Shown here: in pieces, positions 51,309-60,871 of the stretch
Layout: every line of letters begins with the position of its first letter
Numbering within the stretch: position 1 is the first letter of the stretch
DNA from: Nitratireductor sp.
Lineage (GTDB): Bacteria; Pseudomonadota; Alphaproteobacteria; Rhizobiales; Rhizobiaceae
Length of the DNA stretch: 64,000 nucleotides
Reading direction: 5' to 3'
Assembly (NCBI GenBank): GCA_020637805.1
Contig: JACKJU010000005.1
Coordinates: 62,001 to 126,000 of the forward strand
Made by a program: the position numbers and the translations under genes
Notes under the pieces: generated by a model
What the model was told of the DNA's origin: nothing
Database searches by the model: none
The model's input: the letters and a program-made list of their open reading frames with translations, nothing else

Positions 51309-52013
51309 TCAGCCTCCCAGGAATGATTTGCGGACTTCAGGATTGGCCATCAGCGCGGCCCCGGTGTCGGTGAACCGGTTCTCGCCCTGCACGAGAACGT
51401 AGCCCTTGTCGGCGATGTTGAGCGCCTGCTTGGCATTCTGTTCGACCATCAGGATGGCGATACCGGTCTTGGCGACATCGATGATGCGGTCGAAGAGCTC
51501 ATCCATGACGATCGGTGAAACGCCCGCCGTTGGTTCGTCCAGCATGAGCACTTTTGGCCTGGTCATCAAGGCGCGCCCTACGGCAACCTGCTGGCGCTGT
51601 CCGCCGGAGAGCTCGCCCGCAGGCTGGTTGCGCTTCTCGCGCAGGATCGGGAACAGTTCGAACACCTGTTCCATGGTGGGGATAAAATCATCCTCGCGGA
51701 TGAACGCGCCCATTTCCAGGTTTTCCTGCACGGTCATGGAGGTGAAGACGTTGTGGTTCTGGGGCACGAAACCCATGCCCTTGTGAACGCGGGCCTGTGG
51801 CGTGAGGGAGGTAATTTCCTCGCCATCCATCACAACCCGGCCTTCGCGCAGGTTGAGCATGCCGAATATCGCCTTCATGGCGGTCGACTTGCCCGCGCCA
51901 TTTGGGCCGACGATGACTGCGATCTCGCCCTTTTCGACGCCGATCGTGCAGTTGTTCAAAATGTCGGCGCCGCCATAGCCGCCGGTCATGTTTTCGCCGA
52001 TGAGGAAGCTCAT
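51309..52013 (-). CDS. livF: Branched-chain amino acid type ABC ATPase LivF
   Basis: A 234-residue ATPase. Walker A is GPNGAGKS near residue 38, the signature is LSGGQRQQVAVGRALM, and Walker B is LMLDEPTAGVSP. It drives transport with LivG. Its start overlaps the livG stop by four bases. Confidence 0.95.
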   Translation of the reverse strand: MSFLIGENMTGGYGGADILNNCTIGVEKGEIAVIVGPNGAGKSTAMKAIFGMLNLREGRVVMDGEEITSLTPQARVHKGMGFVPQNHNVFTSMTVQENLEMGAFIREDDFIPTMEQVFELFPILREKRNQPAGELSGGQRQQVAVGRALMTRPKVLMLDEPTAGVSPIVMDELFDRIIDVAKTGIAILMVEQNAKQALNIADKGYVLVQGENRFTDTGAALMANPEVRKSFLGG

Positions 52014-52834
52014 GCGGTGTCTCCCTCAAGCGGAGCGGAACGGGAAGGCGCAGCGCTGCTCGTGCCAGGCTTGTTCTTGAGCCCACGGCCGAGATAGGCC
52101 TCGATCACTTCCTCGTTCTGCATGATTTCGCCGGCCTTGCCTTCGGCCAGAACCTTGCCCTCGGCCATCACGATGACCGGGTCGCAAAGATCGGCAATGA
52201 ACTCCATGTCGTGCTCGATCATGCAGAAGGTATATCCGCGCTCCCTGTTCAGGCGCTTGATCGCCCCCGCTATCGTGCCAAGCAGGGTGCGGTTGACACC
52301 TGCGCCCACCTCGTCGAGGAACACGATCTTTGCGTCGACCATCATGGTGCGGCCAAGTTCGAGCAGCTTTTTTTGCCCGCCGGACAGGTTGCCGGCGAGT
52401 TCCTCGGCAACATGCGAGATTTCTAGAAACTCGATCACCTCGTCTGCCTTGGCGCGCAATTGCGCCTCCTGCTCGCGGACGAGAGAGGGCCTGATCCAGG
52501 TGTCGATCAGGCTTTCGCCATGCTGGGAGCCTGGAACCATCATCAGGTTTTCGCGGACGGTAAGCGTGGAGAATTCGTGTGCAATCTGGAAAGTGCGCAG
52601 CAGACCCTTGTGGAACAGCTGGTGCGGTTCCAGGCCGGTGATGTCCTCACCATCGAGGAATACCTTTCCAGAGGTTGGCTTGAAGGCACCGGCAATCACG
52701 TTGAACAGGGTGGTCTTGCCAGCACCATTGGGGCCGATCAGACCGGTGATCGAACCTTTCGCGATCTCCAGCGAAACATCGTCGACGGCCTGAATGCCGC
52801 CGAAATGCTTGCTGAGGTGCTCGACGCGGATCAT
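52010..52834 (-). CDS. livG: Branched-chain amino acid type ABC ATPase LivG
   Basis: A 274-residue ATPase. Walker A GPNGAGKTT is at residues 34-42, the signature is LSGGQKKLLELGRTM, and Walker B is IVFLDEVGAGVN, where the usual Pro after Glu is Val. A C-terminal extension (KPGTSSAAPSRSAPLEG) is low-complexity. The ATG at 52834 follows GAGAGGGGAAACGA; an upstream in-frame start lies in non-conserved sequence. Confidence 0.93.
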   Translation of the reverse strand: MIRVEHLSKHFGGIQAVDDVSLEIAKGSITGLIGPNGAGKTTLFNVIAGAFKPTSGKVFLDGEDITGLEPHQLFHKGLLRTFQIAHEFSTLTVRENLMMVPGSQHGESLIDTWIRPSLVREQEAQLRAKADEVIEFLEISHVAEELAGNLSGGQKKLLELGRTMMVDAKIVFLDEVGAGVNRTLLGTIAGAIKRLNRERGYTFCMIEHDMEFIADLCDPVIVMAEGKVLAEGKAGEIMQNEEVIEAYLGRGLKNKPGTSSAAPSRSAPLEGDTA

Positions 52835-52928
52835 TCGTTTCCCCTCTCGCCTGGCCGGGCGGTGCCTCAGCCATGTTCGCCAATGCCAGCCTGCATGGCA
52901 AAATCCGGCCATTCCCTAGAAACGGCTA

Positions 52929-52966
52929 CAGAAAAATGGCCCGGGCGGCAAGCGTCCGGGCCATGC
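52929..52966 (-). terminator. Terminator after the liv solute-binding protein gene
   Basis: On the minus strand ATGGCCCGG and CCGGGCCAT arms around an 11-base loop are followed by TTTTTC, 20 bases past the solute-binding protein stop. It separates that gene from livGFHM and should favour binding-protein mRNA. Confidence 0.8.
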
Positions 52967-52986
52967 AGTGCCTGTTGAAAACCGGC

Positions 52987-54174
52987 CTAGCGGTATTTGA
53001 CGGTGGTTACCTTGCCGTCCTTGATCTCGACTTCGCGGTAGGAGCCGGAGCTCTCGCCGCCGCCGATCAGTTCCACTGCGGTTGCACCAACGTAGTCGAT
53101 GTCCTTGCCTTCCTTGAGCAGGTCAAGCGCCTTGCCAAGTTCACCCGGATAGATCTTTTCACCGGGGGCATTGGCCACGTCCATGATCTTGTCCTTCAGT
53201 GCAGAGGAGTCCGACGAGCCGGCTGCCTGCATGGCGAGAAGCATCAGAGCGGCAGCATCATAGGATTCAGGAGCATAGGACGCGCCTTCCTTGATGCCGG
53301 CGTCTGCAGCCATCTTGGCGAAGGTGTCGCCGCCGGGCGAGTCGGTGCCAGGGATCGTGCCGTAGGAGCCATTGAGGCCGGAGCCGATTGCCTCGGGCAG
53401 GGAGTCGCCGATCATGCCGTCAGGCAGAACGAAGGTGGAGAAGGCGCCGGTGTCAAGCGCACCTTGGATAACGCCTTTGCCGCCCTGGTCGAGATAGCCA
53501 GCAACCACGAGTACGTCGCCGCCGGCCTGTGCAAGCGCACCAACCTCTGCGGAGTAGTCGCCCTTGCCGTCTTCATGGGCAGCAACGATCGTTACCGAAC
53601 CACCCTTGGCTTCGAAGGCCTGCTTGATGGAGTCTGCAAGTCCCTTGCCGTAGTCGTTGTTGGTGTAGGTGATTGCAGCGCTCTTCACGCCATGTTCGAC
53701 CATCACGTCGGCCAGAACGTCACCCTGGCGGGCGTCGGAGGGGGCGGTGCGGAAGAACAGGCCGTCATCCTCGGCGCTGGAAAGTGCCGGCGAGGTGGCA
53801 GAGGGCGAGATCATGACAATGCCATTGGGACGCGCAACGTTCTGCAGGATGGCACCGGTGACGCCCGAGCAGTCAGCGCCCATGATTGCCTTGATGCCGT
53901 CGGAAGTGATCAGGCGCTCGGCAGCAGCCGAGGCGGCAGCAGCGTCAACACAGGTAGAATCTGCACGCACCGGAACGATGGTAGCGCCGTCGAGCAGCTT
54001 GCCGGAATCGGATACTTCCTTCATCGCCAGTTCTGCAGCCGCAGCCATGTCAGGCGCCAGGGATTCGATCGGGCCGGTGAAGCCCAGGATGACGCCGATC
54101 TTGATGGAATCCGCAGCCATTGCCGAACCTGCAAGCATCGTCGACGCTGCAAGTGCTAGAATCATCTTCTTCAT
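52987..54174 (-). CDS. Branched-chain amino acid type solute-binding protein
   Basis: A 395-residue periplasmic protein of the LivJ type. Signal peptide residues 1-20 (ALAASTMLAGSAMAA), then IKIGVILGFTGPIESLAPDM, the opening strand of the family, and RADSTCVDAAAASAAAERLI. Two cysteines (STCVD and GADCSG) may form the usual N-lobe disulfide. It is the first gene of the transporter; a MarR regulator lies upstream on the same strand. Confidence 0.93.
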   Translation of the reverse strand: MKKMILALAASTMLAGSAMAADSIKIGVILGFTGPIESLAPDMAAAAELAMKEVSDSGKLLDGATIVPVRADSTCVDAAAASAAAERLITSDGIKAIMGADCSGVTGAILQNVARPNGIVMISPSATSPALSSAEDDGLFFRTAPSDARQGDVLADVMVEHGVKSAAITYTNNDYGKGLADSIKQAFEAKGGSVTIVAAHEDGKGDYSAEVGALAQAGGDVLVVAGYLDQGGKGVIQGALDTGAFSTFVLPDGMIGDSLPEAIGSGLNGSYGTIPGTDSPGGDTFAKMAADAGIKEGASYAPESYDAAALMLLAMQAAGSSDSSALKDKIMDVANAPGEKIYPGELGKALDLLKEGKDIDYVGATAVELIGGGESSGSYREVEIKDGKVTTVKYR

Positions 54175-54371
54175 GAATTACTCCCGTTAACTGATATTTC
54201 TTTTCGATGCGCTTTGCATGCCCGGCCTCCCGGTGCAAACGGCGCGCAATCTCATACCGTGGCCAATTGTTATTCCGGTCAACGTAAACGGTCAATCGTG
54301 TCTGTAGCGGCGGACGCGTCTGTTCGGACGGGGATCGCAGAATTTGCGCCGGATAGGGGGCGAATGCAGGC

Positions 54372-54866
54372 TCAGGTTCCGCTTTCGCGCGGGATTGCGG
54401 CTTCCATCGGTTTGAGCGGAGCGCGGCTCTTGGTGTTGGCCCCGTCTGCTGCCTTGCGCAGAAGCCGCGAAATCGTCTCGCGCTCGCCAGCGTCCAGTCC
54501 CGAAAGAATGCTGTCTTGGATATCGCGCACGATCGGCAGGATCGTTTCCAGCACCTGCTTGCCTTCAGCGGTGATGTAGAGTTCGCGCGCGCGGCGGTCG
54601 CGGTCGGAAGTGCGGCGTTCCAGATACCCCTTGCGCGACAGGCGGTCGACCACGCCGCCAATGGTCACACGGTCATATGCGATCATCCCTGCAAGCGTGG
54701 CCTGGTCAATTCCGGGAAAATTGTCGACAACGTTCATTGCCGAGAACTGGACCGAGGTAAGGTCGAAACCTGCCTCCGAAATACGGTCGGCGAAAATTGA
54801 AACTGCAATCTGGTGCATGCGCCGGATCAGGTGTCCCGGCATGCTGTAGTATTCGGGCGTATCCAA
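54372..54866 (-). CDS. MarR-family transcriptional regulator
   Basis: About 164 residues with the MarR winged helix: LAGMIAYDRVTIGGVVDRLS is the recognition region, and LERRTSDRDRRARELYIT the wing. The N-terminal dimer helices begin at PGHLIRRMHQIAVSIF. I favour the TTG at 54866 as start, with GCGGAG ten bases upstream and family-like PEYYSMPGHL following. ATG 54842 and ATG 55001 (209 residues, non-conserved extension) are alternatives. It may regulate the liv genes downstream, from which it is separated by 197 bases. Confidence 0.82.
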   Translation of the reverse strand: MDTPEYYSMPGHLIRRMHQIAVSIFADRISEAGFDLTSVQFSAMNVVDNFPGIDQATLAGMIAYDRVTIGGVVDRLSRKGYLERRTSDRDRRARELYITAEGKQVLETILPIVRDIQDSILSGLDAGERETISRLLRKAADGANTKSRAPLKPMEAAIPRESGT

Positions 54867-55109
54867 AATGTTGTCTCCGCTTCCTCCATGCGGGCACCGC
54901 GAGGCCTTGCTTGCCCAGCCAAAACTGGTGACCGCAGGCCCGAAGGTGGATGCCGCATCTCCTCCGTGGGCGATTATGGGCAGTGAAGCGTCAATTGACA
55001 AGCATGCTAATGATATGCAGCCTTACTAAATCCGTTGATTGTCATGCTGGTCCGATATTCGCGTGTTTGCCGGAAACAGCCGTTGCCACCTGAAGGTGAA
55101 ACAATCAGG

Positions 55110-55595
55110 TCACCCGGTCTCGAGCTGGTACTTGAGAAATCTCGTGCCGTTGTAGTCGATGTCTCCCACGTATATGGCGCCCATTCTGGCAAGCGCGCCG
55201 AGGCTCCGCCGCGATGGCGGCAGCAGGAAGGTAACGTAGGGAATGCGCTCGTCGGTGCGGGCAAATTCCATCGCCTTTCGCGAAATGAGCATGCCGAGCC
55301 CGAAAGCTTCGGGTTTCAGCACGAGGCCGAAATCCCACTCGTCCCCCTCCTTCTGGAACCCGCCCCAGCCAACGTAGCGCCCATCGGCAAGTATTGCCCA
55401 GTGACCGAGCCCGTCGCGGTGCCAGCACGCTTCCTTGGCATTGACGAAACCGGCGACAGTATCCTGGTCCCAGGTGAAGGTAAGAAGCGGCATGTGTTCT
55501 GCAACGCGCGGGTCAGACATGTGTGCCAGGATCTCGTCCGGGGAGACATCCGGCAGTCTCACAAAGGAAATTTCGCACTCGTGCATGCGCATCAT
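55110..55595 (-). CDS. GNAT-family N-acetyltransferase
   Basis: A 161-residue acetyltransferase fold: HWAILADGRYVGWGGFQKEG forms strands 3-4, and EAFGLGMLISRKAMEFAR corresponds to the acetyl-CoA pyrophosphate loop, although the RxxGxG/A motif is weak. The C-terminus has PSRRSLGALARMGAIYVGDI, the usual late helix. It probably acetylates a small-molecule amine or protein N-terminus; acceptor unknown. It sits 19 bases downstream of the crotonase gene on the same strand. Confidence 0.8.
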   Translation of the reverse strand: MMRMHECEISFVRLPDVSPDEILAHMSDPRVAEHMPLLTFTWDQDTVAGFVNAKEACWHRDGLGHWAILADGRYVGWGGFQKEGDEWDFGLVLKPEAFGLGMLISRKAMEFARTDERIPYVTFLLPPSRRSLGALARMGAIYVGDIDYNGTRFLKYQLETG

Positions 55596-55614
55596 ATCTT
55601 GTTACGATCCGGCG

Positions 55615-56385
55615 CTACTTGCCCTCGAAAACCGGTTTTTCCTTGGCAAAGAAGGCGCGTACGCCCTCACGGAAGTCTGCGGTTTCGATCAGATCCTGCT
55701 GGACCCTGGCTTCCGCGTCGATTGCCTCCTCGTAGGTCATGTGACGTACACGGCGCAGAAGCTGCTTGGCAGAGGCAAGCGCGAGCGGTGCACAGTGTGA
55801 AAGCTTTTGCGCCCAGGCAGAAGTTTCTCCGTCCAGCCATTCCAGCGGAAGAACCTTGTTGGCCAGCCCGTAGGCAGCGCATTCGCTAGCGGACAGGTGC
55901 TTGCCCTCGACGATGGTCTCGAAAGCACGGTGATAACCCATGTTCTCCAGCAGCAGCCAGGTGTTGCCGCCGTCGGGAATCAGCGCAATCGCTGCAAATG
56001 CCATGTAGATCGAAGCGCTTTCGGCCATCGTCACGAGATCGCAGGTCATGGCCAATGCAGCACCTATGCCTGCAGCCGATCCGTTCACCTGTGCGATCCA
56101 GGTCTTCCTGCCGTTGTGGATGGCCGCGAGGATCGGTTTGTACTCCTCGACCAGCTGCTTTTCGATGTTGTCGGGAAAGCCCTCGCTCAGGTCAGCCCCG
56201 GCACAGAATACCCGGCCAGAGCCAGTGAGTATGACGACGCGCACCGCTTCGTCTGCCTCAGCCTGCTCGATTGCTTCAAGCAGGCTGATGCGCAATGCGC
56301 TGTTGAACGAGTTTAGCCTGTCCGGGCGGTTGAGCGTGATCCTGGCGACCGCGCCGTTGCTTTCGTAGATGCATTCAAGTGCCAT
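55615..56385 (-). CDS. Enoyl-CoA hydratase/isomerase (PaaG-like)
   Basis: A 256-residue crotonase. ARITLNRPDRLNSFN, FCAGADLSEGFPDN and GSAAGIGAALAMTCDLV give the oxyanion hole; FIALIPDGGNTWLL is shared with PaaG/PaaB-type isomerases, where Asp is catalytic. It may act on a ring-opened or unsaturated acyl-CoA. The ATG at 56385 begins the conserved region. It is divergent from selO with 93 bases between starts. Confidence 0.88.
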   Translation of the reverse strand: MALECIYESNGAVARITLNRPDRLNSFNSALRISLLEAIEQAEADEAVRVVILTGSGRVFCAGADLSEGFPDNIEKQLVEEYKPILAAIHNGRKTWIAQVNGSAAGIGAALAMTCDLVTMAESASIYMAFAAIALIPDGGNTWLLLENMGYHRAFETIVEGKHLSASECAAYGLANKVLPLEWLDGETSAWAQKLSHCAPLALASAKQLLRRVRHMTYEEAIDAEARVQQDLIETADFREGVRAFFAKEKPVFEGK

Positions 56386-56478
56386 GCCTGTTCTCCCATG
56401 CCGCCTCCTTGCAAAGCTTGGCCGAACCGGTTCCCACTTCGCAAGGGGTTTCAACAGCCGGGCCTTGCTGTGGAGCAG

Positions 56479-58002
56479 ATGGCGGCACATATTCCCGGTA
56501 TGGATCAGAAAACGCCAAGAGACATACTCGCCGAACAGGCACATCTGCCGCGCTTCGAATACACGCTTGCCTCGGATGTGCCGGGCATTGCCGTTGCTCA
56601 AGAACCCGAGGGGGCGGACGAGCCAAGGTTGATGGCCTTAAATGCCACGCTGGCTGAAGTACTCGGCTTTGACGCTGGTGCATTGGACGAGACGGCGCTT
56701 GCCGCGTTTTTTTCCGGTGCTCAACTGCCGGATACGGTATCTCCCGTTGCTCTCGCCTATGCCGGGCATCAGTTCGGCAATTTCGTCCCCCGGCTTGGCG
56801 ATGGACGTGCGCATTTGCTGGGCGAGGTGGTGGATGTCAACGGCACACGCCGTGATGTCCAGCTGAAGGGATCGGGCCGCACCGTGTTTTCGCGCGGTGG
56901 CGACGGCCGCGCGGCTGTGGGGCCGGTGCTGCGCGAATACATCATAAGCGAAGCGATGCATGCGCTTGGAATTCCGACCACGCGTTCGCTCGCGGCTGTG
57001 GCGACCGGTGAGCGGATTTTCCGGGAAAGGTTGCTGCCGGGTGCTGTGCTGACCCGGGTCGCATCAAGCCACCTGCGGACAGGTTCGTTCCAGTATTTCG
57101 CGGCGCGGGGAGACAAACCCGCAACGAAACAACTGGCCGACCACGCCATCGCCCGCCATTACCCGGAAATTGCCGGAAGCGAAAATCCCTATCTCGAACT
57201 TGTTAGGTCGGTTGGCCGGGCGCAGGCCTCGCTGGTGGCGAAATGGATGCATGCCGGTTTCGTCCATGGTGTTATGAACACCGACAATTCCTCGATCTCG
57301 GGCGAAACCATCGACTACGGACCATGCGCCTTCATGGACCGGCACAGCGCGAACACGGTGTTCAGTTCCATCGACCGTCAGGAGCGATATGCCTATGGCA
57401 ACCAGCCACCAATTGCACAGTGGAACCTAGCCCGTCTTGCGGAAACGCTCATTCCGCTGATCCATGATGATCCCGACAAGGCGGTGGATATGGCTACCGA
57501 TGCCGTTGGCGAGTTCGCATCCGTCTACAAGGCGGAATGGCTCTCCGGGATGCGTTCCAAACTTGGGCTGTATTCGGAGAGGGATGAGGATTTCAAACTG
57601 GCCACGGACCTTCTTGCGACCATGGAGGAGGGTGGTGCGGATCACACGCTGACTTTCCGGCACCTGTCCGATTGGCTACGCGGAGAGCGCGAACCCCTGC
57701 GCAGCCTGTTCATCGATCCGACCCGGCTCGATAGCTGGGCGGAGAGATGGCAGGCGCGGCTTTTGCAAGAAGCGCTGGTGGAAGATCGTGCCGACCGGAT
57801 GGAGAGGACCAATCCGCTCTACATTCCAAGGAACCACAAGGTGGAAGAAGCGCTGGCGGCAGCCGAAGGGGGAGACATGGTGCCATTCGAGAAGATCATG
57901 GCGGTGCTGGCAAAACCCTATGAAGCAGCGGTTGGGTTCGACGACTACGCCACGCCGCCTGCCGGTGGCGCGGATGATTATGTCACGTTTTGCGGAACGT
58001 GA
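56479..58002 (+). CDS. selO: SelO/YdiU protein adenylyltransferase (AMPylase)
   Basis: A 507-residue pseudokinase-fold AMPylase. LAYAGHQFGNFVPRLGDGRAH is the invariant N-terminal motif, VQLKGSGRTVFSRGGDGRA the nucleotide-binding part, and GVMNTDNSSISGETIDYGPC the catalytic/metal loop with Asn and Asp. The C-terminus ends TFCGT; the cysteine (TGC codon) stands where animal SelO has selenocysteine. SelO modifies proteins during oxidative stress. ATG 56479 has GGAG four bases upstream; a longer frame from 56398 is not conserved. GATCTT..AAGATC after the stop is a weak hairpin. Confidence 0.93.
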   Translation: MAAHIPGMDQKTPRDILAEQAHLPRFEYTLASDVPGIAVAQEPEGADEPRLMALNATLAEVLGFDAGALDETALAAFFSGAQLPDTVSPVALAYAGHQFGNFVPRLGDGRAHLLGEVVDVNGTRRDVQLKGSGRTVFSRGGDGRAAVGPVLREYIISEAMHALGIPTTRSLAAVATGERIFRERLLPGAVLTRVASSHLRTGSFQYFAARGDKPATKQLADHAIARHYPEIAGSENPYLELVRSVGRAQASLVAKWMHAGFVHGVMNTDNSSISGETIDYGPCAFMDRHSANTVFSSIDRQERYAYGNQPPIAQWNLARLAETLIPLIHDDPDKAVDMATDAVGEFASVYKAEWLSGMRSKLGLYSERDEDFKLATDLLATMEEGGADHTLTFRHLSDWLRGEREPLRSLFIDPTRLDSWAERWQARLLQEALVEDRADRMERTNPLYIPRNHKVEEALAAAEGGDMVPFEKIMAVLAKPYEAAVGFDDYATPPAGGADDYVTFCGT

Positions 58003-58246
58003 TCTTTCCAAGATCGAAACTTTCTTATATACAAGCATCTATATGTGTCAGGAGTGACACGTAGGGGGACCGGAGGACAAGTCGGTCCAGGCAATCACGT
58101 TGCGCGGGGAGGCGGAACATGGATGCCGATTTCGGTAGTTTTCACGGTTCGGGCCTAGTGCCAGTTCCGGAAAGCTTAAACATGTCAGCATGTTGGGCTG
58201 CCTTTTCCTGAAATCAGCGACAGGCACCCGGCAACGGGAGGCTTCT

Positions 58247-59524
58247 ATGGCACATATAGTTGTTATGGGTGGCGGGTTGAGCGGCGCCATCATGGCGTAT
58301 GAAATGAGCGATGAACTTCGCTCGGAAGACAAGCTCACAGTTGTCACCAAGGATCCAAAATATCACTTCGTTCCGTCCAACCCGTGGGTTGCGGTAAACT
58401 GGCGCACCCGCAAGGATGTCGAGATCGACCTTGCGCCTACGATGAAGTCGAAGAAGATCGATTTCATCACCAGCCCGGTGACCAAGCTGGACCCGGAAGC
58501 GAACCGGATCGAACTCGAAAACGGTTCGGGCATCGACTATGATTATCTGATCATTGCGACCGGACCCGAACTGGCATTCGACGAGATCGAGGGCCTTGGA
58601 CCGCATGGCGGCTTTACGCAGTCGGTCTGCCATGTCGAGCATGCCGAGAAGGCGAGCCAGTCTTTCGAGGAGTTCTGCAAGGATCCCGGACCGATCATCG
58701 TCGGTGCCGTGCAGGGGGCTTCGTGCTTCGGTCCTGCCTATGAATTCCTGTTCATTCTGGAAACCGAACTTCGCCGCCGCAAGATCCGCGACAAGGTTCC
58801 GATGACCTTCGTCACCTCCGAACCGTATATCGGCCATCTGGGCCTCGACGGTGTGGGTGACACCAAGGGCCTGCTGGAATCCGAACTGCGCGACCATCAC
58901 ATCAAGTGGATGACTTCGACCAAGGTCAAGAAGGTCGAGGAAGGCGTCATGCATGTGGAGAACATTGCAGATGACGGCTCGGTCGCCGGCGAACAGCAGT
59001 TGCCGTTCAAGTTCGCGATGATGCTTCCTGCATTCCGTGGCATCAAGCCGCTGATGGGCATCGAGGGGCTGGTCAACCCGCGCGGTTTCGTGATCGTGGA
59101 TCAGCACCAGCGCAACCCGAAATACAAGAACATCTTCTCCGTGGGTGTCTGCATCGCCATCCCGCCAACCGGTCCGACACCGGTTCCGTGCGGTGTGCCG
59201 AAAACCGGCTTCATGATCGAGTCCATGGTTACCGCAACCGCAAAGAACATCGGTCAGGTCCTGCGCGGCAGCGAACCTTCCAACAGAGGCACATGGAGTG
59301 CGGTCTGCCTTGCCGATTTCGGCGATTCCGGGGTTGCATTCGTTGCGCAGCCGCAGATTCCGCCGCGCAATGTCAACTGGACGTCGTCGGGCAAGTGGGT
59401 TCACGCCGCGAAGATTGCGTTCGAGAAGTATTTCATGCGCAAGATGCGCAAGGGTACCAGCGAGCCGCTCTATGAAAAGGCGTTCCTGAAAACCATCGGC
59501 CTCGACAAGCTGAAACTGAAATAA
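58247..59524 (+). CDS. sqr: Sulfide:quinone oxidoreductase
   Basis: A 425-residue flavoprotein. FAD is bound by VVMGGGLSGAIMAYEM; cysteines at 128 (SVCHVEH), 160 (GASCFGP) and 354 (SAVCLADFGD) lie almost exactly where the three redox cysteines of the Acidithiobacillus enzyme are (128, 160, 356). VPCGVPKTGFMIESMV is a further family motif. C-terminal amphipathic helices (KIAFEKYFMRKMRKG) should bind the membrane. It oxidises sulfide to polysulfide and feeds quinone. The ATG follows GGGAGG. No SqrR/BigR gene is adjacent; an AT-rich TTATATACAAGCATCTATATG at 58025-58045 may be a regulatory site. Confidence 0.88.
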   Translation: MAHIVVMGGGLSGAIMAYEMSDELRSEDKLTVVTKDPKYHFVPSNPWVAVNWRTRKDVEIDLAPTMKSKKIDFITSPVTKLDPEANRIELENGSGIDYDYLIIATGPELAFDEIEGLGPHGGFTQSVCHVEHAEKASQSFEEFCKDPGPIIVGAVQGASCFGPAYEFLFILETELRRRKIRDKVPMTFVTSEPYIGHLGLDGVGDTKGLLESELRDHHIKWMTSTKVKKVEEGVMHVENIADDGSVAGEQQLPFKFAMMLPAFRGIKPLMGIEGLVNPRGFVIVDQHQRNPKYKNIFSVGVCIAIPPTGPTPVPCGVPKTGFMIESMVTATAKNIGQVLRGSEPSNRGTWSAVCLADFGDSGVAFVAQPQIPPRNVNWTSSGKWVHAAKIAFEKYFMRKMRKGTSEPLYEKAFLKTIGLDKLKLK

Positions 59525-59551
59525 GCCGCGATCTGTGCGGCAGACGAAATG

Positions 59552-59582
59552 AAAAGGGGCGCTGTTGCGCCCCTTTTTTCTG
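59552..59582. terminator. Bidirectional terminator between sqr and the class V aminotransferase
   Basis: GGGGCGC and GCGCCCC around TGTT, with AAAA on the left and TTTTTT on the right, so it can end transcription from both convergent genes. Confidence 0.92.
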
Positions 59583-59599
59583 GCGAAAAATGAGTCGTA

Positions 59600-60871
59600 T
59601 CAGGCTGCTGCGAGGATTTCTTCCATCGCAGCAAGAAGCCGGGCAATCTCTGCTTCGCTATTGTAGTGGCAAAACGAGATGCGCACGCAGTTCGGCAGGC
59701 CGAGCGGCGTAAGAACGTTGCCGGAATAGTGGTCGGCCTTGCGGGTGTGGGTGCGGATGCCGCGTTCGTTCAGTGCCGCAACGATCTCGGGCGAATCCAG
59801 CTTGTCGTGGACGATTGAGACCAGCCCTTCACGCGCGGGATTGTCGATGCCGCCCAGGATCGTTATCCCGGGCATTTCGGAGAGACCGCGCAGGTTGCCG
59901 GTGCCGTGTAGTGCGGCATCGGTCAGCTGTTTCTCGTGGGCGTGGATTGCGCTGGCGGCGGCCTCGATGCGGGGGCGGCGGTCGGTGCTTTCGGTGAAGT
60001 TGCTACCAAGCCAGTCAAAATACTCGATCACGTCGGAAAAGGTGGCATAGGCGCCTGTGTCGCGGGTTCCCAGTTCCCAGGCACTTTCCGGTCCGCCGAC
60101 AAGGCGCTCGCGCGGAGCTGATGTCAGGCGGCTCGATGCCCAGGCCACGCCGTAGCCGTGGCGGGAGAACATCTTGTAGGGCGATACAGCATAGCCGTCG
60201 ATGCCAAGGGCCGCGATGTCGATACCGCCATGGCAGGCATGCTGGATGCCGTCGACGATGATGAAGCAATCCGGCGATACCTCGCGGATGGCCGCTGCAA
60301 TCGACTGAACGTCGACGCCCATGCCGGTGACAGGGGAGGTGTGGATGATGGTGGCAACGCGAATGTCGGGCGTCAGGAACTTTCTGTAGTCGTCTGCGGT
60401 TACCGTGCCGGTTGCGTTATCATGGGGAACGAGAATGTGCTCGCGGCCCAGCACATCCGCCCAGCGGGCCATGGCGCTGCGCGATGCAGGATGCTCCAGC
60501 GTGGACGAGATCACGGCTCCGCCCTTTGGCGCAGCCGCTGCGGCGTTGCGGACCAGGCGGAAAAGCAATTCGGTTCCGCTTTCGCCAACAAAGACTTCGC
60601 CACCTACGGTATCAGCCGGGGCGTTGAAAAAGACGCGCATGTTATCCCGGGCCGTGGCGATGATCTCCATCAGTGCCTGCGAGGCAGGATTGTCTCGGCC
60701 CTGATTGTCCGGGATGGCTGCGAACTTGCCAGATGTCTCAACAACGGAATTCAGGTGCAGAGCGCCTCCGGCGTTTTCGAAGAAGACGCGGGGTCCGGTG
60801 AACGGGCATTCTTCCACATGGGCAAAACGGTTGCGTATTTCGTCGAGAAGGCCGGGCTTGGCGGTGATCAT
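59600..60871 (-). CDS. Class V aminotransferase / cysteine desulfurase-like protein
   Basis: A 423-residue PLP enzyme. The lysine lies in YAVSPYKMFSRHGYG; FIIVDGIQHACHGGIDI carries the cofactor Asp and His. It lacks an obvious active-site Cys loop of the IscS/SufS type, so it may be a lyase, kynureninase-like or amine-acceptor enzyme rather than a desulfurase. An RDNPASQAL region replaces the usual N-terminal motif. It stands between sqr and the lig genes with its own terminator on each side; function is open. Confidence 0.82.
   Translation of the reverse strand: MITAKPGLLDEIRNRFAHVEECPFTGPRVFFENAGGALHLNSVVETSGKFAAIPDNQGRDNPASQALMEIIATARDNMRVFFNAPADTVGGEVFVGESGTELLFRLVRNAAAAAPKGGAVISSTLEHPASRSAMARWADVLGREHILVPHDNATGTVTADDYRKFLTPDIRVATIIHTSPVTGMGVDVQSIAAAIREVSPDCFIIVDGIQHACHGGIDIAALGIDGYAVSPYKMFSRHGYGVAWASSRLTSAPRERLVGGPESAWELGTRDTGAYATFSDVIEYFDWLGSNFTESTDRRPRIEAAASAIHAHEKQLTDAALHGTGNLRGLSEMPGITILGGIDNPAREGLVSIVHDKLDSPEIVAALNERGIRTHTRKADHYSGNVLTPLGLPNCVRISFCHYNSEAEIARLLAAMEEILAAA

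Noticed and set aside
52873..54159. A 428-codon plus-strand frame opposite the liv solute-binding protein
   Set aside because: It mirrors a gene with signal peptide and clear family motifs; composition is typical of antisense frames in GC-rich DNA.
57980..58002. Selenocysteine at the end of SelO
   Set aside because: The codon is TGC (Cys) followed by GGA ACG and a stop; no in-frame TGA precedes it.
58214..59404. A 396-codon minus-strand frame opposite sqr
   Set aside because: Sqr on the plus strand has all FAD and cysteine motifs; the antisense product has none.
59600..60871. Calling this protein a cysteine desulfurase serving Fe-S assembly
   Set aside because: No IscS/SufS-type active-site cysteine loop was seen and no iscU/suf genes are adjacent; only the class V fold is supported.
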